From assembly GCA_963922205.1 (NCBI GenBank), contig CAWUHX010000244.1, forward strand, positions 248,001-312,000: a DNA stretch of 64,000 nucleotides. Reading direction: 5' to 3'. This document shows positions 11,900-24,815 of the stretch, one piece after another. This DNA comes from Romanomermis culicivorax. Taxonomy: Eukaryota; Nematoda; Enoplea; Mermithida; Mermithidae. Positions within the stretch are counted from its first letter, which is position 1. Each line of letters opens with the position of its first letter. A program made the position numbers and the translations under genes. The notes beneath the pieces were generated by a model. It made no database searches. It was given only the letters and a program-made list of their open reading frames with translations, and was not told the DNA's origin.

Positions 11900-14460
11900 G
11901 GAAAAAAACAGTGGACAGATCTCGCTTCGCAATGCTTTGCTTTCTATACGTGAGTCTTGACATACAGTACATGAGTGTAGTAACCACAAGCTGAAGTGCC
12001 TGCAGTAGCTTGGCATTCAAACATATAGAATAGCCACATAGATTTAGCGATCACGCAACAAATGAATCAAACCGAAACATGTGAACAACTTGTCTTCCAA
12101 CTGCAATAATTACTGGAAAGAAACCAACAACAATACAGAAATTTTTTATAAAAAAGACGGCAATCTTGATAAACCGCAGCAGAGTACATCGATTTCGTTT
12201 GAATAAACATGCAAACGGGGTGAAAAAAGATGTTGTCACGATAAGAGCGAAACGCAAAAGAGCGAATACCCCAAGAGCTTTTTTCAATGAACAAATTTAA
12301 TTAGAGGTGTAACAGGGTGTGCAAAATAGAAAATTTTACACAACTCTTCAACAGTGTCAGAAAACGTCAGAAAATACGTCAGAAAACCCGCATAACAGAC
12401 CAAAATATGCAAGGGATAGTGTTATGTTATCAATACAGGATATCTAAATTTGATACATCCATGTGTTTTGGTATCAAAATATCAAAATCAAAAATGGTTA
12501 TGATATCACGTACCAATATCAAACTGCCCGAATATCAAAAATCAGTTTTTTATACGTTGATATCGCAGTGATTTTTTCGAATTCAGTATGATGTAATATT
12601 AATTTTTCATGTCTCCATTTGTCAATATTTGCAAATCTGATAAAGCTATATTTTCGCTAATTTAAGTTAAAAATTTTTGACTGAGCTGGTTTTATCTCAC
12701 TCACAAGTTTTTGCATTTTTTTGAAACTGTTGTGTTTGTTTTTATTCACATGCATTCTTATTGTTATATATGACTCCATTTTGTGTTTTTCGTTCTGTTT
12801 TCTATTTCTTATTTCGCATCATTCTTTTTATTTTCTCTTCTGCGTTTCTTTTTATCACATTTCTTTTCCCATTCTGTTTTTATTTCCTCGTCCTTATTTT
12901 CTGTTCTTTTTTCTTCTTTCTCTAAAATATTTTATTTTCGTATCAGAAATCAGTTTTTTTTGATATTTTGATACCACGCTAATCTTGGTTTGTCATTCAA
13001 ATTTTTTATGATGTATATTCATTTTTTATGTCTTCATCATACTCGAAAATAATGTTTTCGTCCTTTTCACTAGATCCTTTTGTTAATTTATTGTGAACAT
13101 GTCTTAAAAACTCTTGACTGAGGTGATTGTGCCTGACTTGTATATAAGAGTTTTTGCATTTTTTTGAAACGTTTGGTGTTTTTTTTGTTCTGCATGCTTT
13201 TATTGACATACATGATTTGAATTTATATTTCCTTTTTGTGTTTTTTGTTGTATTTGTTATAATTATTTCATTTTCTATTTGCTTCAGTCTTTTCTTTTCT
13301 CTTGTCTGTGTCTCTTTCTATCCCATAGAAAAGAATAGCAACAATAAAGAGCAAAAAATGGAACAGTAAAGAAGAAAACGAGGGTGGAGAAAGAAAAAAA
13401 GAAAAGTTGAAGGAAGGATTGACATTTTGAGAACAGCACATTTAGTGGTTTTAAAGAGTTGCCCGTGTGACTAAACTCCGTATAATATATGTCATCAACT
13501 AACACATGACATCAAACTATCGAATTTCTAGAACTGATCATGACAAAAGTATACGTGTATGAAAAACAATTCGAAAATTTTCAACTTTTAATAAAAAATT
13601 ATAATGCAACAGTTTCAATCTAACTCATTTGCATAAAAGTTTTGTCGAAAATTTTGTTTATTATGTGTAACATGACGCAATTTAGACACATTTCGTTTTT
13701 CTGCGTTTGGGTCTTTAGGTGTGAGACCGAAAAAACAACTGTGGTTTACAGTGCGAGGTAGAGATTATTTGAAAATCGTCTCGAAAACGAAAAATCCCTC
13801 GAATCTTTCAAATTTTGATTGAGTTTCCTGCCCCATTCCAGTTTTTTAGATAACCATTAGGCATATATTCAGGCGAAAAATCAACAACGTAAACATAAAT
13901 AATAATCACGATAATGGAATTTTCCGACATGACGGGAAAATTTAAATTACAAGAGAAAGTAAGAAAATTCAAAACAGATCGAGGATCACATATTACATAA
14001 GCGTACATTCCTGGAATTTTACAGCGCAAAATAAAATGTGTAAAACGTATACATAATTACACAATTGTACACCATTAATTTTGAAATAATCGATGCAGCG
14101 ATCTCCACGAAAGTTAGTTCAATATGGGAAAAGCTAGTAAGCTTATTACTGTAATCAATAAAATAATTTTTTCTTCAATGAACGCCAAACAGAGCAGCTG
14201 AAAATTTTCTTCGAAATTAACAAAATTTTTCGAGTATCGTCTGAGTTCTGTCCAAATCGACAGTAAATAAGCATGATACTTTTTCAATGATTTTGGCCAT
14301 TTCCATTCTCATGAAAAAATGCAGCGTTTCTCTACAGTGTAAAAATTTCAACCGAGTGAAAATTGCGAATCGAATCGAACATACTTTTTTTGGTTTTCGC
14401 TGCGTCTAACATTTTTAATTAGATGGGCTGTAGGAGAAAGATTCGGTCTTTCATGGTCGA
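11900..14460. other. Intergenic: AT-rich with T-rich and polypurine tracts
   Basis: No gene recognised. 12420-12570 and 12940-12975 hold repeated GATATC/ATATCAAAA motifs, 12721-13320 is T-rich, and 13325-13430 is A/G-rich. The remainder to 14460 is unique-looking AT-rich DNA downstream of the BNIP3-like gene. Confidence 0.5.
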
Positions 14461-17400
14461 CTAAATGTCTGCTATGGCCAGTTTACGACATATCCAATAG
14501 CTGAAATGAGAAAAGCAGAGCGCGTATATAAAATGTAAAAAAATTAGTACTCTAGAATACATGAACATCATGCTGAACCGGGCTGTGTGAAAGGAGTTTT
14601 TCATTGCATCATGCGAAATGTAAATTCCTTTTTAACTGTCTCTGCGAATGGGATATGCAGCTCCATCAAAATCTTTGTAAATGATGAAAATGAAATGAAA
14701 GTCATTATTCGCGGTTATTCTAAGCTAATCCGCCATAATTTTTGAGTAAAAAACTGTAAAAGCCTTTTGTAAACAATTTTTATGTATTAATTTTTTTCAT
14801 TCTTTCAGAATTTCAAATTCAAAAATTCAAAATTTGAAAAGCCGAGATAATATTCTGAAATTTAAGGGAAAAAAATTTCGACACAAAGATCGAATTATCT
14901 AGTTACATCGCAGAATTTAGAAACCTCCCGAATCTTACCCGATGCACAACGAAAGAATGTTGCTGACCAAGAAAAAGGAGAAAACTTCGACCGAAAACCA
15001 ATCGCTGCGGATTATTTTCGTATGACGAACGCTCAAGGTATAGCCGGTCGGGTAGTAGCAGCGAACGGTGCCACCCGGCGTTTGGATCGGGCTGTTCGGC
15101 GGCGTGGTCATCGTACCGCCCGGATGGCGAAAACGATGCGACCTAAAAAGTAAACATTTTGATTTTGTAAAGCATACATGTGATTGGGGGTGGGGGAACC
15201 CCAGTGCGATGGGAACCCCCAGAAATCGTCGACCATATGGCTAGCTATTGGGCGACCCGCCAGGATTTTCCAATCCTGCGGCTGGCCGTATGGTAACCGT
15301 ACGGAGTCAAATACTTTTGGTCGGAAATATAATGAAAAATGTCCGTTTTTTGAACTAAATGGCCAAAAACGTCAAATTTCTCGGCGCTTTGAAACAAAAT
15401 TACTATTTTTTCAACCGTTTTTCGAACTTTTTTGGAGAAAAAATTGAATTTTTCTTCTTTCACATACCCCTTCCCCAAGATTTTGGGGAATTAGTGACCC
15501 CGGGCCCGAAAAAAGTCGTTCGACGCCCCCCAGACCTCGGGAGCCCGCTACATGTATGCTGTAAAGTGGAGCGTGTTGTCGTAAGAAGCCAGAAAATTTT
15601 CACTTGTAAACTGACCTATAACGCATTTAATAGCTCACAGAAAATGGTGTAATGTTACGAAAAATTTTCCCCCTCCGAAGGTCTTCCGCATACAAAAATT
15701 TGCATAAATGCGATGAACGATAGAACCTTGGCAGTTTTCAAGATGGTCTATCGAATGCATGTTTCATTATCAAATGTGCTTTAGTAGTTGCCAATATAAT
15801 GTATGGGTGAATTTTATGTAATGTACAACATTTTGTAAATTTTAGTGTAAACAATCTCCAGAGGGAAAAATAGTTATTAGTGTAACATACTGTAGGCTAA
15901 ATAATATGCGCAATTTCAAAATTTACATTTCGAAACTTTCCCTCGTTAAATTGGAATAAAAATTTCAAAAATTCTAAATTTAGCTCTTCGAGAAAAAATC
16001 TGAACTATTTTTGGTTGGCTGTTGAGCGCTTTTTTAAACGCGAATTTTTTTCTATAAAATGAAGGTGGAATTTCGCTTTTCTTTTATTCAAAACCCAAAC
16101 TTTCGCCCTAAACGCAGAAAAAACGCATGAAGATTGGGAGCGCAGAGATAAGAACTTTTTCCATTCTACTTTCCAACATATCTCGATTTTCTCGAAAGCC
16201 CCTATAATGGCGCATGTTTCATGTTAATTATAGGAAGTATTTCACGTGACACGCCTTTCAGTCGACGTTCGCTAGAGAAAAATCCATAAGAAAAAGCTGT
16301 AGGCTAACGAAGCACATGACGCGTGACGTGGTTGTTTATATATATCCATGAATGTCTGGAACATTGCCAACTGTCGCGGCAAACTGAGACGGCTTAGAAT
16401 TGATAAGCTCAAGTGTAGAAGAACGTATGATATGCTTACATATTGGATGTAACGAGAAATCGATCCTTTCTGAAATTTAATGCGGCGACAAACTCGATTC
16501 AAAAGTTGATTTTATTCATGCTTTAATGAGTATACCATCAAAATTAAGAAATGGTTCAACTCATTGTTTAAAAATTCTCCTTAAAAATCATTAACGTTCG
16601 CAGAGTACATTTTTCACATTTTAAACCTCTGGTTTTTGAATCTTATTGTGTCAAAAAAATTTTAAATTGATAATTTTTCTCAATTTCTTGGTCATAAAGT
16701 ATCATTTTTAACAACTATGTACCCCACATGTCTGATTTTTTGTGCGCTAAAAAACTTATCACTGTTTCGAAACGTCAAAACAAAATTTTAGTTTTTAAAA
16801 TGTTATATGGATGTATTATTCGATGCGAAACTAATTTTTTTCCGTAGCGTCGGCTAAACATGCGAAATTACGTTATCAGCAATCATGTTTAGTAGGAAAT
16901 CGACGAGCCAGACATAATAAGGGGCATGCGTTATTTGTTTTCAAGAGAAAAATATTTCCTAATAATTTGATGCAATTCTTCGGAAAAATCTCTATTTTTG
17001 CACAATGCTACCATTTTTGATAGGTTTTAAAACCAATCACGATATTACGTCAGACCAGGGTTTTTTTTTGACCTACGAGTCACAAGCCAAGTGGCTTGTT
17101 GACCTAAAATTCTACAAGCCATTCCAAATTTTTACAAGCCAATTTTATAATATCAGTATATGTGAATCAATTCCAATGCTAGGTTATTTTTTAAAGAAAT
17201 GTATTGAGCATAATGGCAATCGATCAAAAAAGAGATGTCATTCAACATTTATTCAATGACATTTTAGAGCCGTTAATTCATTAAAATTCTGGAAACATTT
17301 GAAATTTTTGAGTTTGATCGAAGTCGAATCTACAAGCATTGTGGAACAAATTTTCCAGCAAACTATCCAAGAACATAATAACTTTGAATTACACGAGAAA

Positions 17401-20400
17401 TCGGCGGTTAAATCCTCTATGATGACAAGTGAGAGCTCAAAAAAGCTATTAATCTTTCCTGTCTGAAACGCCGGAAAATTTTTTTGGGTATTGACATTCT
17501 GCGATGCTGAAAAATCAATTTTCCAAACACTTATTTGAAGAATTAGATTCAAATTTTCTGTTCAAAAGTCGTAATTTCTAGAATTTTATGTTTGAAAAAT
17601 TTTAAAACCATTAATTTATTCTCACACTCTCATGAACTTGGCCGAAAAGATATGAGTAAGAAGAGTAGAAATTTCCGAAAACTACTTCCACGAAGCTTTT
17701 GAATTGATTTTACATTAAGAAAGGAATAATCGCTTCAAAAAGTTTACAGACTTGACGTATTGATCTTTCTCAAAAAGTGTATCAAGGGAAAAATGTGAAT
17801 CTTCATTAAATATCAAGATGAAATATTGAAGATTACCAATTAAAACATGAGATAATACGTTTAGGATGATTAAAACTATTAAAGATTAAATGATAAGTGA
17901 AGGTAGACATGTTAGAAGCGGCGCCTGAGCTAGGAAATAAATTATAATGCTCATTAAAGTTATAACCGGCGCGAAGCGCCGTAAAATTTTGAGATTATGA
18001 CCTTCTAAAATGCACCAAAATGCATCTTTTCTGTATCCGATATGATCAAACACATGACTCAAAAAATTCTGACAAGCCATTTTGGCTTGTTGGACAAAAA
18101 TTCTACAAGCCATTTTGTCAGTCCAACAAGCCATGGCTTGTAAAATGCTAAAAAAAAAACTATGCGTCAGACATACATGTAACGGAGCCCTGAGGTCTGG
18201 GGGGGGGGGGGGTCGGGCGACTTTTTTTGGGGCCAGGGGTCATTGATTCCCAAAATTTTAGGGGGAGGGATCTCTGAAGGAAAAAAATTTGATTTTTTTC
18301 GGTAAATAGTCAGAAAAACGGTTCAAAAAATACTAATTTTTGCCTTAAAAAACTGTAAAAAATGTATTTATGGCGCGGGAACGCCGAGAAAATCAACATT
18401 TTTGATTATTTTTTTGTCCAAAAATTGACATTTTTCAGTATTACTCCAACCAAAAGTATGGGGGTCAGAGGTCCCCAAGGTCAGATTTTTCAAGTAGGGG
18501 TAAAGTTGAAAATTTTCGGGGTTGTGTAGCTAAATGCCCATTAACCGCGTCATTTTGTCTCAAAATTAGGGAACTAGTGATCAATTTTTAGGACTTTGGG
18601 CACGGGTAATACCCCCCTCATACCCCTACCCATGGGGTAGTCTGATGGGGGGTCCCTCACAGGGCTAGCCATAAGATTGGAAAATCTTGAGGGTCGCCTA
18701 ATGGGTAGCTATATGGCTGACAATGTTTCCGGGGGGCTGCTGTAGCACTTGCCCCCAATTAGATGTATGATGTCAGACTGTGATTATTTTCATCATCGGC
18801 CCTAGCGACTTCATCCTCCGATACAAAAAAACACTGAAAATGTCTATTTTGTTGTAGAATGTTGACAAAAAATGATAAAAATGTTCATTTTTTCGGCGTT
18901 TCGTAGATACAAATCTTCCGGTTTTTTAGTCAACAATGACAATTTTCCAACCAAGGTTCTCAGGCGAGGCGAATGATATCTATTTTGAGCTAAAATGTGC
19001 TGATGTTTTCAGTCACCTAAAAAGTTCGGCTAAATAGCTAGACAACCCAAGAATCAGCTGGAAATCAATCACTTTTCACAAATTTAAGCAAAAATCATAT
19101 GAATTTCGGCCTGAAACCACGCAAAAAGTTCGAAAATCGGCCAACTGAACAAAAATTTGAAGTCACCAACTAGCAAGAATTTATGAGATTTATTGGTTAC
19201 TGGTAAAAAGTTGACAAGAAATGACCTTATTTCGACTGGTTTCAGACGTTAATAAAGATTTTTCAATAATTTTCGAACTTCGGAGTCGAAAAAAACTGAA
19301 GATGTCAGTTTTCTGAAAGGAAGTTAAAAAGATATGGTCACAAATGCCTATTTTTCGGCCTTTTGAGCTAACAATTTTTGCGTTTTTCTTTTTCGATCAT
19401 TTTCGAGCTCTTTAAACGAAAAAAATTTAATGCGTCCATTCTGACGTAAAAAGTTGAAAACAAACGGCCAGAATCAGAAATTTCATAACTTTCAACGTTT
19501 TGCGCCATGGATACCAATTTCTGTGGGTTTTAGACAAAAATGACAATTTTTCAACCATTTTTGAACTATTCTTCTTATGGAAAATTGACAAGAAATGACG
19601 AAAACGCCTATTTGTTCTGTTCTTGGCGCCATAGATTCGAAGTTTAATAGTTTATAGTGACCACTTTTTCGAGCTTTTTGTCGAACATCAGCTAGAAATT
19701 TAACAATAAGTGCTCAGCAAAACGTAATTTTTAGCGTTCCGCGCCGCAATTTTTGTGGTTTTTAGACAAAAGCGGTAATTTTTCAACCGTTTTACTGGTT
19801 TTCTATGCAAAAAATGATAAACTTCACTTATCCGATGACCCTCAGACTCTAAATTTTGGCCAAGTACATATTATACATATTCTCACTTCGGAGGTAGCGC
19901 TTCGGGCCTGCTGCTCCAATCCCACAACCAATCGGTGGCCGACGTTTGAGAAGGCGACGGTCGAATGTGGCTAACCAATTTGAATTTTACGGCCTCCAAA
20001 GTTGGCCGCGTTTCTTGCATTCGATTTTGGCTTCGTACGCTTTTGGGGCTAGAAAATTATGCGTCTTAAAAGAATGTGAATTACTGTAGCCCTAGTGTAT
20101 TGTATACCTCGGTTTTGCGGACGTAAACGACAAAACATTGGCCGTGGTATCGAGAAGTTCCATCGATGCTCTGGAACTATCGTTGCTGTAAGGATCGCAA
20201 ATGTCAACCCAGCTATCTGAAGAGTTGAAATAAAAAAAATTTCGCAAAATTATATTCACACAATTTTTTACATTTAAATTTTACAAATTTTTTTCACATT
20301 CTTATTTTTGTCTCATTTTCGACTTATTCCACTCAACTTCTTTCTATTAACTGGCTAAAAATTTTTCCATCTTCACCTTGCATGGCATCTTCCAAAAGTC

Positions 20401-20419
20401 TCGATCGCGTTGTAGACAT
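14461..20419 (-). CDS. BNIP3: BNIP3/NIX-family mitophagy receptor (DCT-1-like), complete
   Basis: BNIP3-family proteins sit in the outer mitochondrial membrane by a C-terminal helix and bind LC3/GABARAP through an N-terminal WxxL/I motif to drive mitophagy; the C. elegans member is DCT-1. Five exons: 20419-20377, 20216-20108, 20048-19887, 15142-14939 and 14500-14461. All have GT/AG borders and matching phases and give 185 residues (human 194). Landmarks are DSWVDI at residues 15-20 (the SWVEL LIR region), [16 protein letters not shown] (human [16 protein letters not shown]) followed by HRFRHPGG, then [20 protein letters not shown] leading into the membrane helix and SLCIGYWICRKL at the end. 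In the helix the human H173/A176/G180/G184 positions become N/S/G/C, so the classic GxxxG pair is altered. Intron 3 (15143-19886) is 4.7 kb and full of transposons. Confidence 0.94.
15173..15558. mobile_element. CATACATG-ended MITE (GTCGAC subfamily), copy 1
   Basis: Ends CATACATG and CATGTATG, G-run just inside the left end, core with AGAAATCGTCGACCATATGG. Flanking duplication TTGTAAAG / CTGTAAAG (7 of 8). It lies in BNIP3 intron 3 only 30 bases from the exon 4 acceptor, leaving the pyrimidine tract intact. Related copies: 18172-18769 (inverted) and 42816-43259. Confidence 0.8.
17056..18164. mobile_element. hAT-like non-autonomous element in BNIP3 intron 3
   Basis: Starts CAGGGTTTTTTTTTGACC and ends, read inward, CATAGTTTTTTTTTAGC. 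Both subterminal regions carry CAAGCC/GGCTTG repeats in inverted order. A perfect 8-bp duplication CGTCAGAC flanks it (17048-17055 and 18165-18172). The interior is a copy of repeat R (about 17270-18045). CAGGG ends plus 8-bp duplications are typical of hAT elements. Confidence 0.8.
17270..18045 (+). repeat. Repeat R, copy 4, inside the hAT-like element
   Basis: Same orientation and content as copy 1 (7020-7690): the CTATGATGACAAGTGAGAGC block, the ACGCCGGAAAATTTT end motif at 17468 and the palindrome CCGGCGCGAAGCGCCG at 17967. It then extends into the ATGCACCAAAATGCATC block also seen at 7815, 10865 and 11800. Confidence 0.75.
18172..18769. mobile_element. CATACATG-ended MITE (GTCGAC subfamily), copy 2, inverted
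   Basis: Ends CATACATG and GATGTATG. Flanks GCGTCAGA and ATGTCAGA share six of eight bases. G-run at 18199-18213. It shares the GGGTAGTCTGATGGGG / GGCTAGCCATA and dense G/C blocks with 15173-15558 in reverse orientation, and sits directly against the hAT-like element. Confidence 0.75.
18770..19886 (-). other. Remainder of BNIP3 intron 3
   Basis: AT-rich sequence with repeated short motifs (TTGACAAGAAATGAC, TTTCGGC, AATTTTTCAACC) suggesting old decayed repeats. No coding exon was found that fits the phases of exons 3 and 4. The 15559-17055 part of the same intron is likewise featureless. Confidence 0.5.
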
Positions 20420-22572
20420 TTTCGATACCAACTAATTAATAGCGCTATAATAATATCAAAAAAAACTTTGTTTATAAGTCTTGCGACCACCTAGAACGAA
20501 AAAAATTTGTAGGCATAAATCATATTGTGCTCACGAGACCGACTAAAAACCAGTTCTGATCAATAGAAAAAAGTAGTCATGTACATAATTTCAAAACTTG
20601 AATTCCGCAACTTGAATTATGATAATTTAGAATAGAAACCTGACCCCATACAATGAATATAGCATAACATATAATTCGTTTTACAAGAGGCTCATTTAGA
20701 AGGAAAATGGAAAAAAAATTTAAAAAAGTCACGCAAAATACGCATTGGATTCCTGAGCTAGATCATTTTGACAATCATGAACAGAAGCAGTTTCCAGGAA
20801 AATCCAACGTTTCTTCAGAAATGTAATACTAAAATTTAAATCGAACTCGAATCTCATAGATAGGGGCATTCTTCATTCAAAACTCGACTTTTGGGTCCTA
20901 TTTACGTTTGAATCTGTCAGTTTTTCTAGAATCTGCAAAAGCTGTTCCATGAAAAAATGCGTAGTTCTGCACAAAGGTATATTTCTATACAAACCAGCCA
21001 GTCTTCCAATAATTAAAAATTCGTGAAATCTTGATATATAATATCAAATCCAAACGACTACTAACTAACAAATTAAAACTAGATAAAAATCGGTACGAAA
21101 TAGATGAATAATTTTTTCATAAATATACACGAACAAATAAACACAAATTTTCCAATTTTTTTATATGGATACACGATGAACAATAATGGAATTGGATTCT
21201 AGGCCTAAAGTCATGGCAAATCATTTAATCTAAATACCTGGTGGAATATAAGGTGAAAAATGTGAAGCAATAAGAATTGAAACGATAATTTGTCCAAAGA
21301 AATCTACAATACTCAACTCACCAGGAATTTTTGGGATATACAATGGGAGGTCAATAGGTATTCAAGGGAAAAATACCACTTTCAGGGTAAAAAGTTAGAG
21401 AAGTTCCTTAAATTTGTACAAATTCCCGTTTTTGACAGTTTATGTTAAAAAATCATTTTTTTAACCAAAAAAATTGTCATTTTAAATTAACGAGCATTAC
21501 ACCACTTTCGAATATAGCCGATTTATTGTAAGAGCGATGTTCCTCGAGCATAATAGATTGTAACTTTAAATTTTTTTTTGTAGGTAAGATTTACGAATCA
21601 TAGATACTAGATAGAGAGCAATCTCAACCCTAAAAATAATATTGTTTTCAGGGCTGAGACTGATCTGCATGTTCTCTGAAATCTATTTTCCTGTAATTTA
21701 TTCGAGAGAAGTAAGGTTCAAATTTTCCGTATAAAGCAATTTTTTATCATCACTTTACAAATTCGAGAAATACTTATTCTTAAATGAAAAATTTTTAAAA
21801 CTGCAAATCAAAAATATAAATTCCTGAAAACGATGTTTTTGAACTCAATATTGAGAAGAATAGTTAAAAATGCTAAGAAACTCATGTTCAAGGAATTCAA
21901 GAACTTTAAAACCAGGAAAAACGTTTTGTAGACATTAGTCACAATTGCCATATTTTTTTGCTAAATATTCGAACAAAATATCGCAGATTGATTATAAAAA
22001 TATGAGACTAGAAAACGTTACTTTTCCAGCGGCCCAGAATATCAAAATGCAGAAAAAATTTGACGCTTAGCATTGGAATTTTCACTTATAGATTTTGATA
22101 TTTCGCTCGACTTTATGGAACATCGTTGATTTCAAGCTGATTTTTAGCTGGTTAGCTGATTGAAAAGATCCGCATATTAATCAAGCCTGAAAATCATTAA
22201 ACCGGAAAAATCGAATTTTAAATCATGAAATTTCATTTCATTTGATAATCTGCCTCCAAAGTCAAAAATCTTCAATTTTCCTTCATATTTCTGATAAATT
22301 ACCGGCTGCAATTCGTTTAGAAAACGTCAAAAAAGCATAAATAAAGCATACAGTGGAATTTTTAAACGAAAAAACGGCATGACGAAAATGAAGAGAGAAA
22401 AAAATTTTGACAAAAAATAATAAGCACTGAAGATAGTGAATTGTCGAAGGATAAAAAACAGTGAATTGCCAACACTTGCGCCAGCACTGAATCATACATC
22501 AAATTATCAATACTGCAATTACAATCGGCACGAACGTACAAAATATTCCGAGGTTTTGACAGTCTTTTCATG
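20420..22572. other. Intergenic, upstream of BNIP3-like gene
   Basis: AT-rich and without a recognisable gene. A decayed hairpin-family end motif lies at 22024-22075 (CCAGCGGCCCAGAATATC). It presumably includes the BNIP3-like promoter; I see no clear trans-splice acceptor near the 20419 ATG. Confidence 0.5.
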
Positions 22573-22580
22573 CTGGAAAC

Positions 22581-22819
22581 CATACATGCACATAGGGGGT
22601 AAGAGGGTAAACCCCCTTACCTAAGACCCTGACCACCCCCTGGCCCAAAAATATCGTCAAACACCCGCCCCTGAACTTTTTCCGAGACATGATTTTGTGC
22701 ATATTTTGTATGAAAAACAAGCTTACAGAATTTTTTTGTCTTTGCTCACCAAACCCCTACTCACCTGGATAAAAATTTCAAGGACCGCCCCCCTGAAAAA
22801 TTCTTGCCGTGCATGTCGG
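22581..22819. mobile_element. CATACATGCAC-ended MITE
   Basis: Left end CATACATGCACAT, right end GTGCATGTCGG, with G/C-rich blocks inside both ends. Flanks CTGGAAAC and CCTGAAAC match at six of eight positions. Belongs to the same end-type as 28756-29165 and 47900-48312 but with a different interior. Confidence 0.6.
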
Positions 22820-23776
22820 CCTGAAACTTCAAAAATCTTTTTGCCAGACCTAAATTTTTTCCATTTACAAAGTTAGGAACAAGCATATTATCTTCCAGCA
22901 GAAAATCTCAAATTTGCTAAATTGGGCTTTTTCGAGCGTTTTAACGCTTAGGAGAGCCAACTGGCACATTTTAAAAGTGCGGAAGAAGACTTAATGAAAA
23001 ATTGCATTATTTTAACAGTCAAAAATGACGCCGAATTTGATCTCGGTCAGTAAACCCGAAGTAGCATCATACCTGTAATTGGGGGGCCGGAGGGGAGGTT
23101 CACGGGAGACCGCGTCAACTTGGCCAACCCTATAATCAACCCCGGAAGAATTCGGAAAAAAAGTGACTTTTTTGGGGGAAATCCTCAACTGTTTCGACCT
23201 CTCCCCACCGTTTTTTTTCCTCAAATGAGGTCTTTTGGGGAAAAAAATTTCGAAATGAGGAAAAAATTTGGGTATGGTTCTCATTGTGGAAAAAATTTTG
23301 GGGAATTCAAAACCGAAAAGATGCGTTTTGGTGGACTTAAAAGGATCAAAATCTCAAAATTTTCCGACACTTCGCGCCGGTCATGGGTATAATCTTAACT
23401 ATTTTCTATCAGGCACAGCCGTTAGCATATCTGCTTCGACTTACTAGTTAATGCTCAACGGTTTCTATCAATCAAGTTAACTCGTTTCATTTTCTAATCG
23501 TTGACAGTCAATTATGTCGCCCAAAATTGAGATTTTTCATCAATTCTTTCAATTTTTTCTCTCGATGCTTGGAATTTTTTAAACGTTTGCAACCTGAACT
23601 TTTGCTTTTATTGAAGACGGAAATTGAAGACATCATTCTAGACTGCGATTTTAGAACTTCTGTTCATGAATATCTGTTGGAGAGATTTATTTTCCAGCGT
23701 TTTAGAATATAAAAACCCGAAAATTTGAAACAAACGTAATTTGAAACATCAGTTTGATTTTAATTTATTTCTCAAC

Positions 23777-23972
23777 CATACCTGTACTTGGGGGGGGGGG
23801 GGGGTTTGGGAAGGGACCGGCCAACCCTGTACCCAAAATCATCCACCCCCCCCCCAGTTTGGAAAAAATTAAAAAAATTTGCAAAAAAGTGTATGTTTTT
23901 TGGCCTTTTTTGGGAAAAATTTCGACTTTTTTCTACCCCCCACTCCAACTGGTCGGAGGTCTTACAGGTATG
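23777..23972. mobile_element. CATACCTGTA-ended MITE, copy 1
   Basis: CATACCTGTACTTGGGG at the left and GGTCTTACAGGTATG at the right. Perfect 8-bp duplication TTCTCAAC (23769-23776 and 23973-23980). The empty site is preserved in the inverted partner around 33385-33405, where the minus strand reads TTATTTCCCAACGTTATGAA. Confidence 0.92.
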
Positions 23973-24275
23973 TTCTCAACGTTGTGAAGGTTCATTTTCC
24001 AGTGTTTTAGAAAGTGAAAATCCAAAAATTTTTCCGGCGCTCCGCGGGCCCGCGATGGTCCAAGAACTAAATAAAATTAGATGATTCTGAATGAATGAAG
24101 AATGAAGAAGATTTATTACCTGTCAGGCGAAATATAACACAAGAAAAGAAAAAAAAGGTTTAAAACGAGAGAACAAATGATTAAAATGAAATAAGAAAAC
24201 GAAGAAAAGTTTCGAAAACTCAATCGACGGCTACTTCAAAACGACAAATACAATATTTTCTAATGGGAACCACAC

Positions 24276-24486
24276 CAAACCTGTACTTGGGGGCGGGGGT
24301 TGGGGGCCCCCCCCCCCCCAACTTGGCCAACCCTGTGCCCAAAATCATTTACCCCCCAACCCCCCCCCCCCAGTTGGGAAAAAATTAAAAAAATTTGGCA
24401 AAAAGTGTGTTTTTTGGCCTTTTTTGGGAAAAATTTCGACTTTTTTCTACCCCCCCCCCCAACTGGTCGGAGGTCTTACAGGTATG
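24276..24486. mobile_element. CATACCTGTA-ended MITE, copy 2
   Basis: Left end CAAACCTGTACTTGGGG (one base off), right end GGTCTTACAGGTATG. Perfect duplication AACCACAC (24268-24275 and 24487-24494). Interior is nearly the same as 23777-23972. Confidence 0.9.
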
Positions 24487-24815
24487 AACCACACAAATGT
24501 TAATAGCGGAAAAATTCTTGAGAACTCTTTCGCTAACATGCTTTCCCCGCTCCTGTAGAACACCAATATATTCTTCATGAGCTAATTTTAACTAACATAA
24601 TCAGAATTTTCTCAATTTTTTCCTCATTTTTGAAGGTTTCTGACTCCACTCCAAAAACAACAAACAAAATGCTTGGGTATGCTCCTAAAATGCATCCGTA
24701 GTTACATCATAAACGTTTTAAAAGCCGAGGAAAATTTTTGGAAAATGAGAAAAAAAATTTTGGGTCCGGTTTTCATGTAGAAAAAATCTTAGAGGAAAAA
24801 AACGGTGCCACACTG

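Larger units (their letters stand above)
23205..24815 (+). repeat. Left member of an inverted duplication (partner 32965-34240)
   Basis: Runs from the TTTTTTCCTCAAATGAGGTC block through ATTGAAGACATCATTCTAGA, the CCAGCGTTTTAGAATATAAA end motif and the AACACCAATATATTCTTCAT block to AGAGGAAAAAAACGGTGC. All recur in reverse order and orientation at 34240-32965. Two MITEs interrupt this copy (23777-23972, 24276-24486) and one interrupts the partner. Confidence 0.8.
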
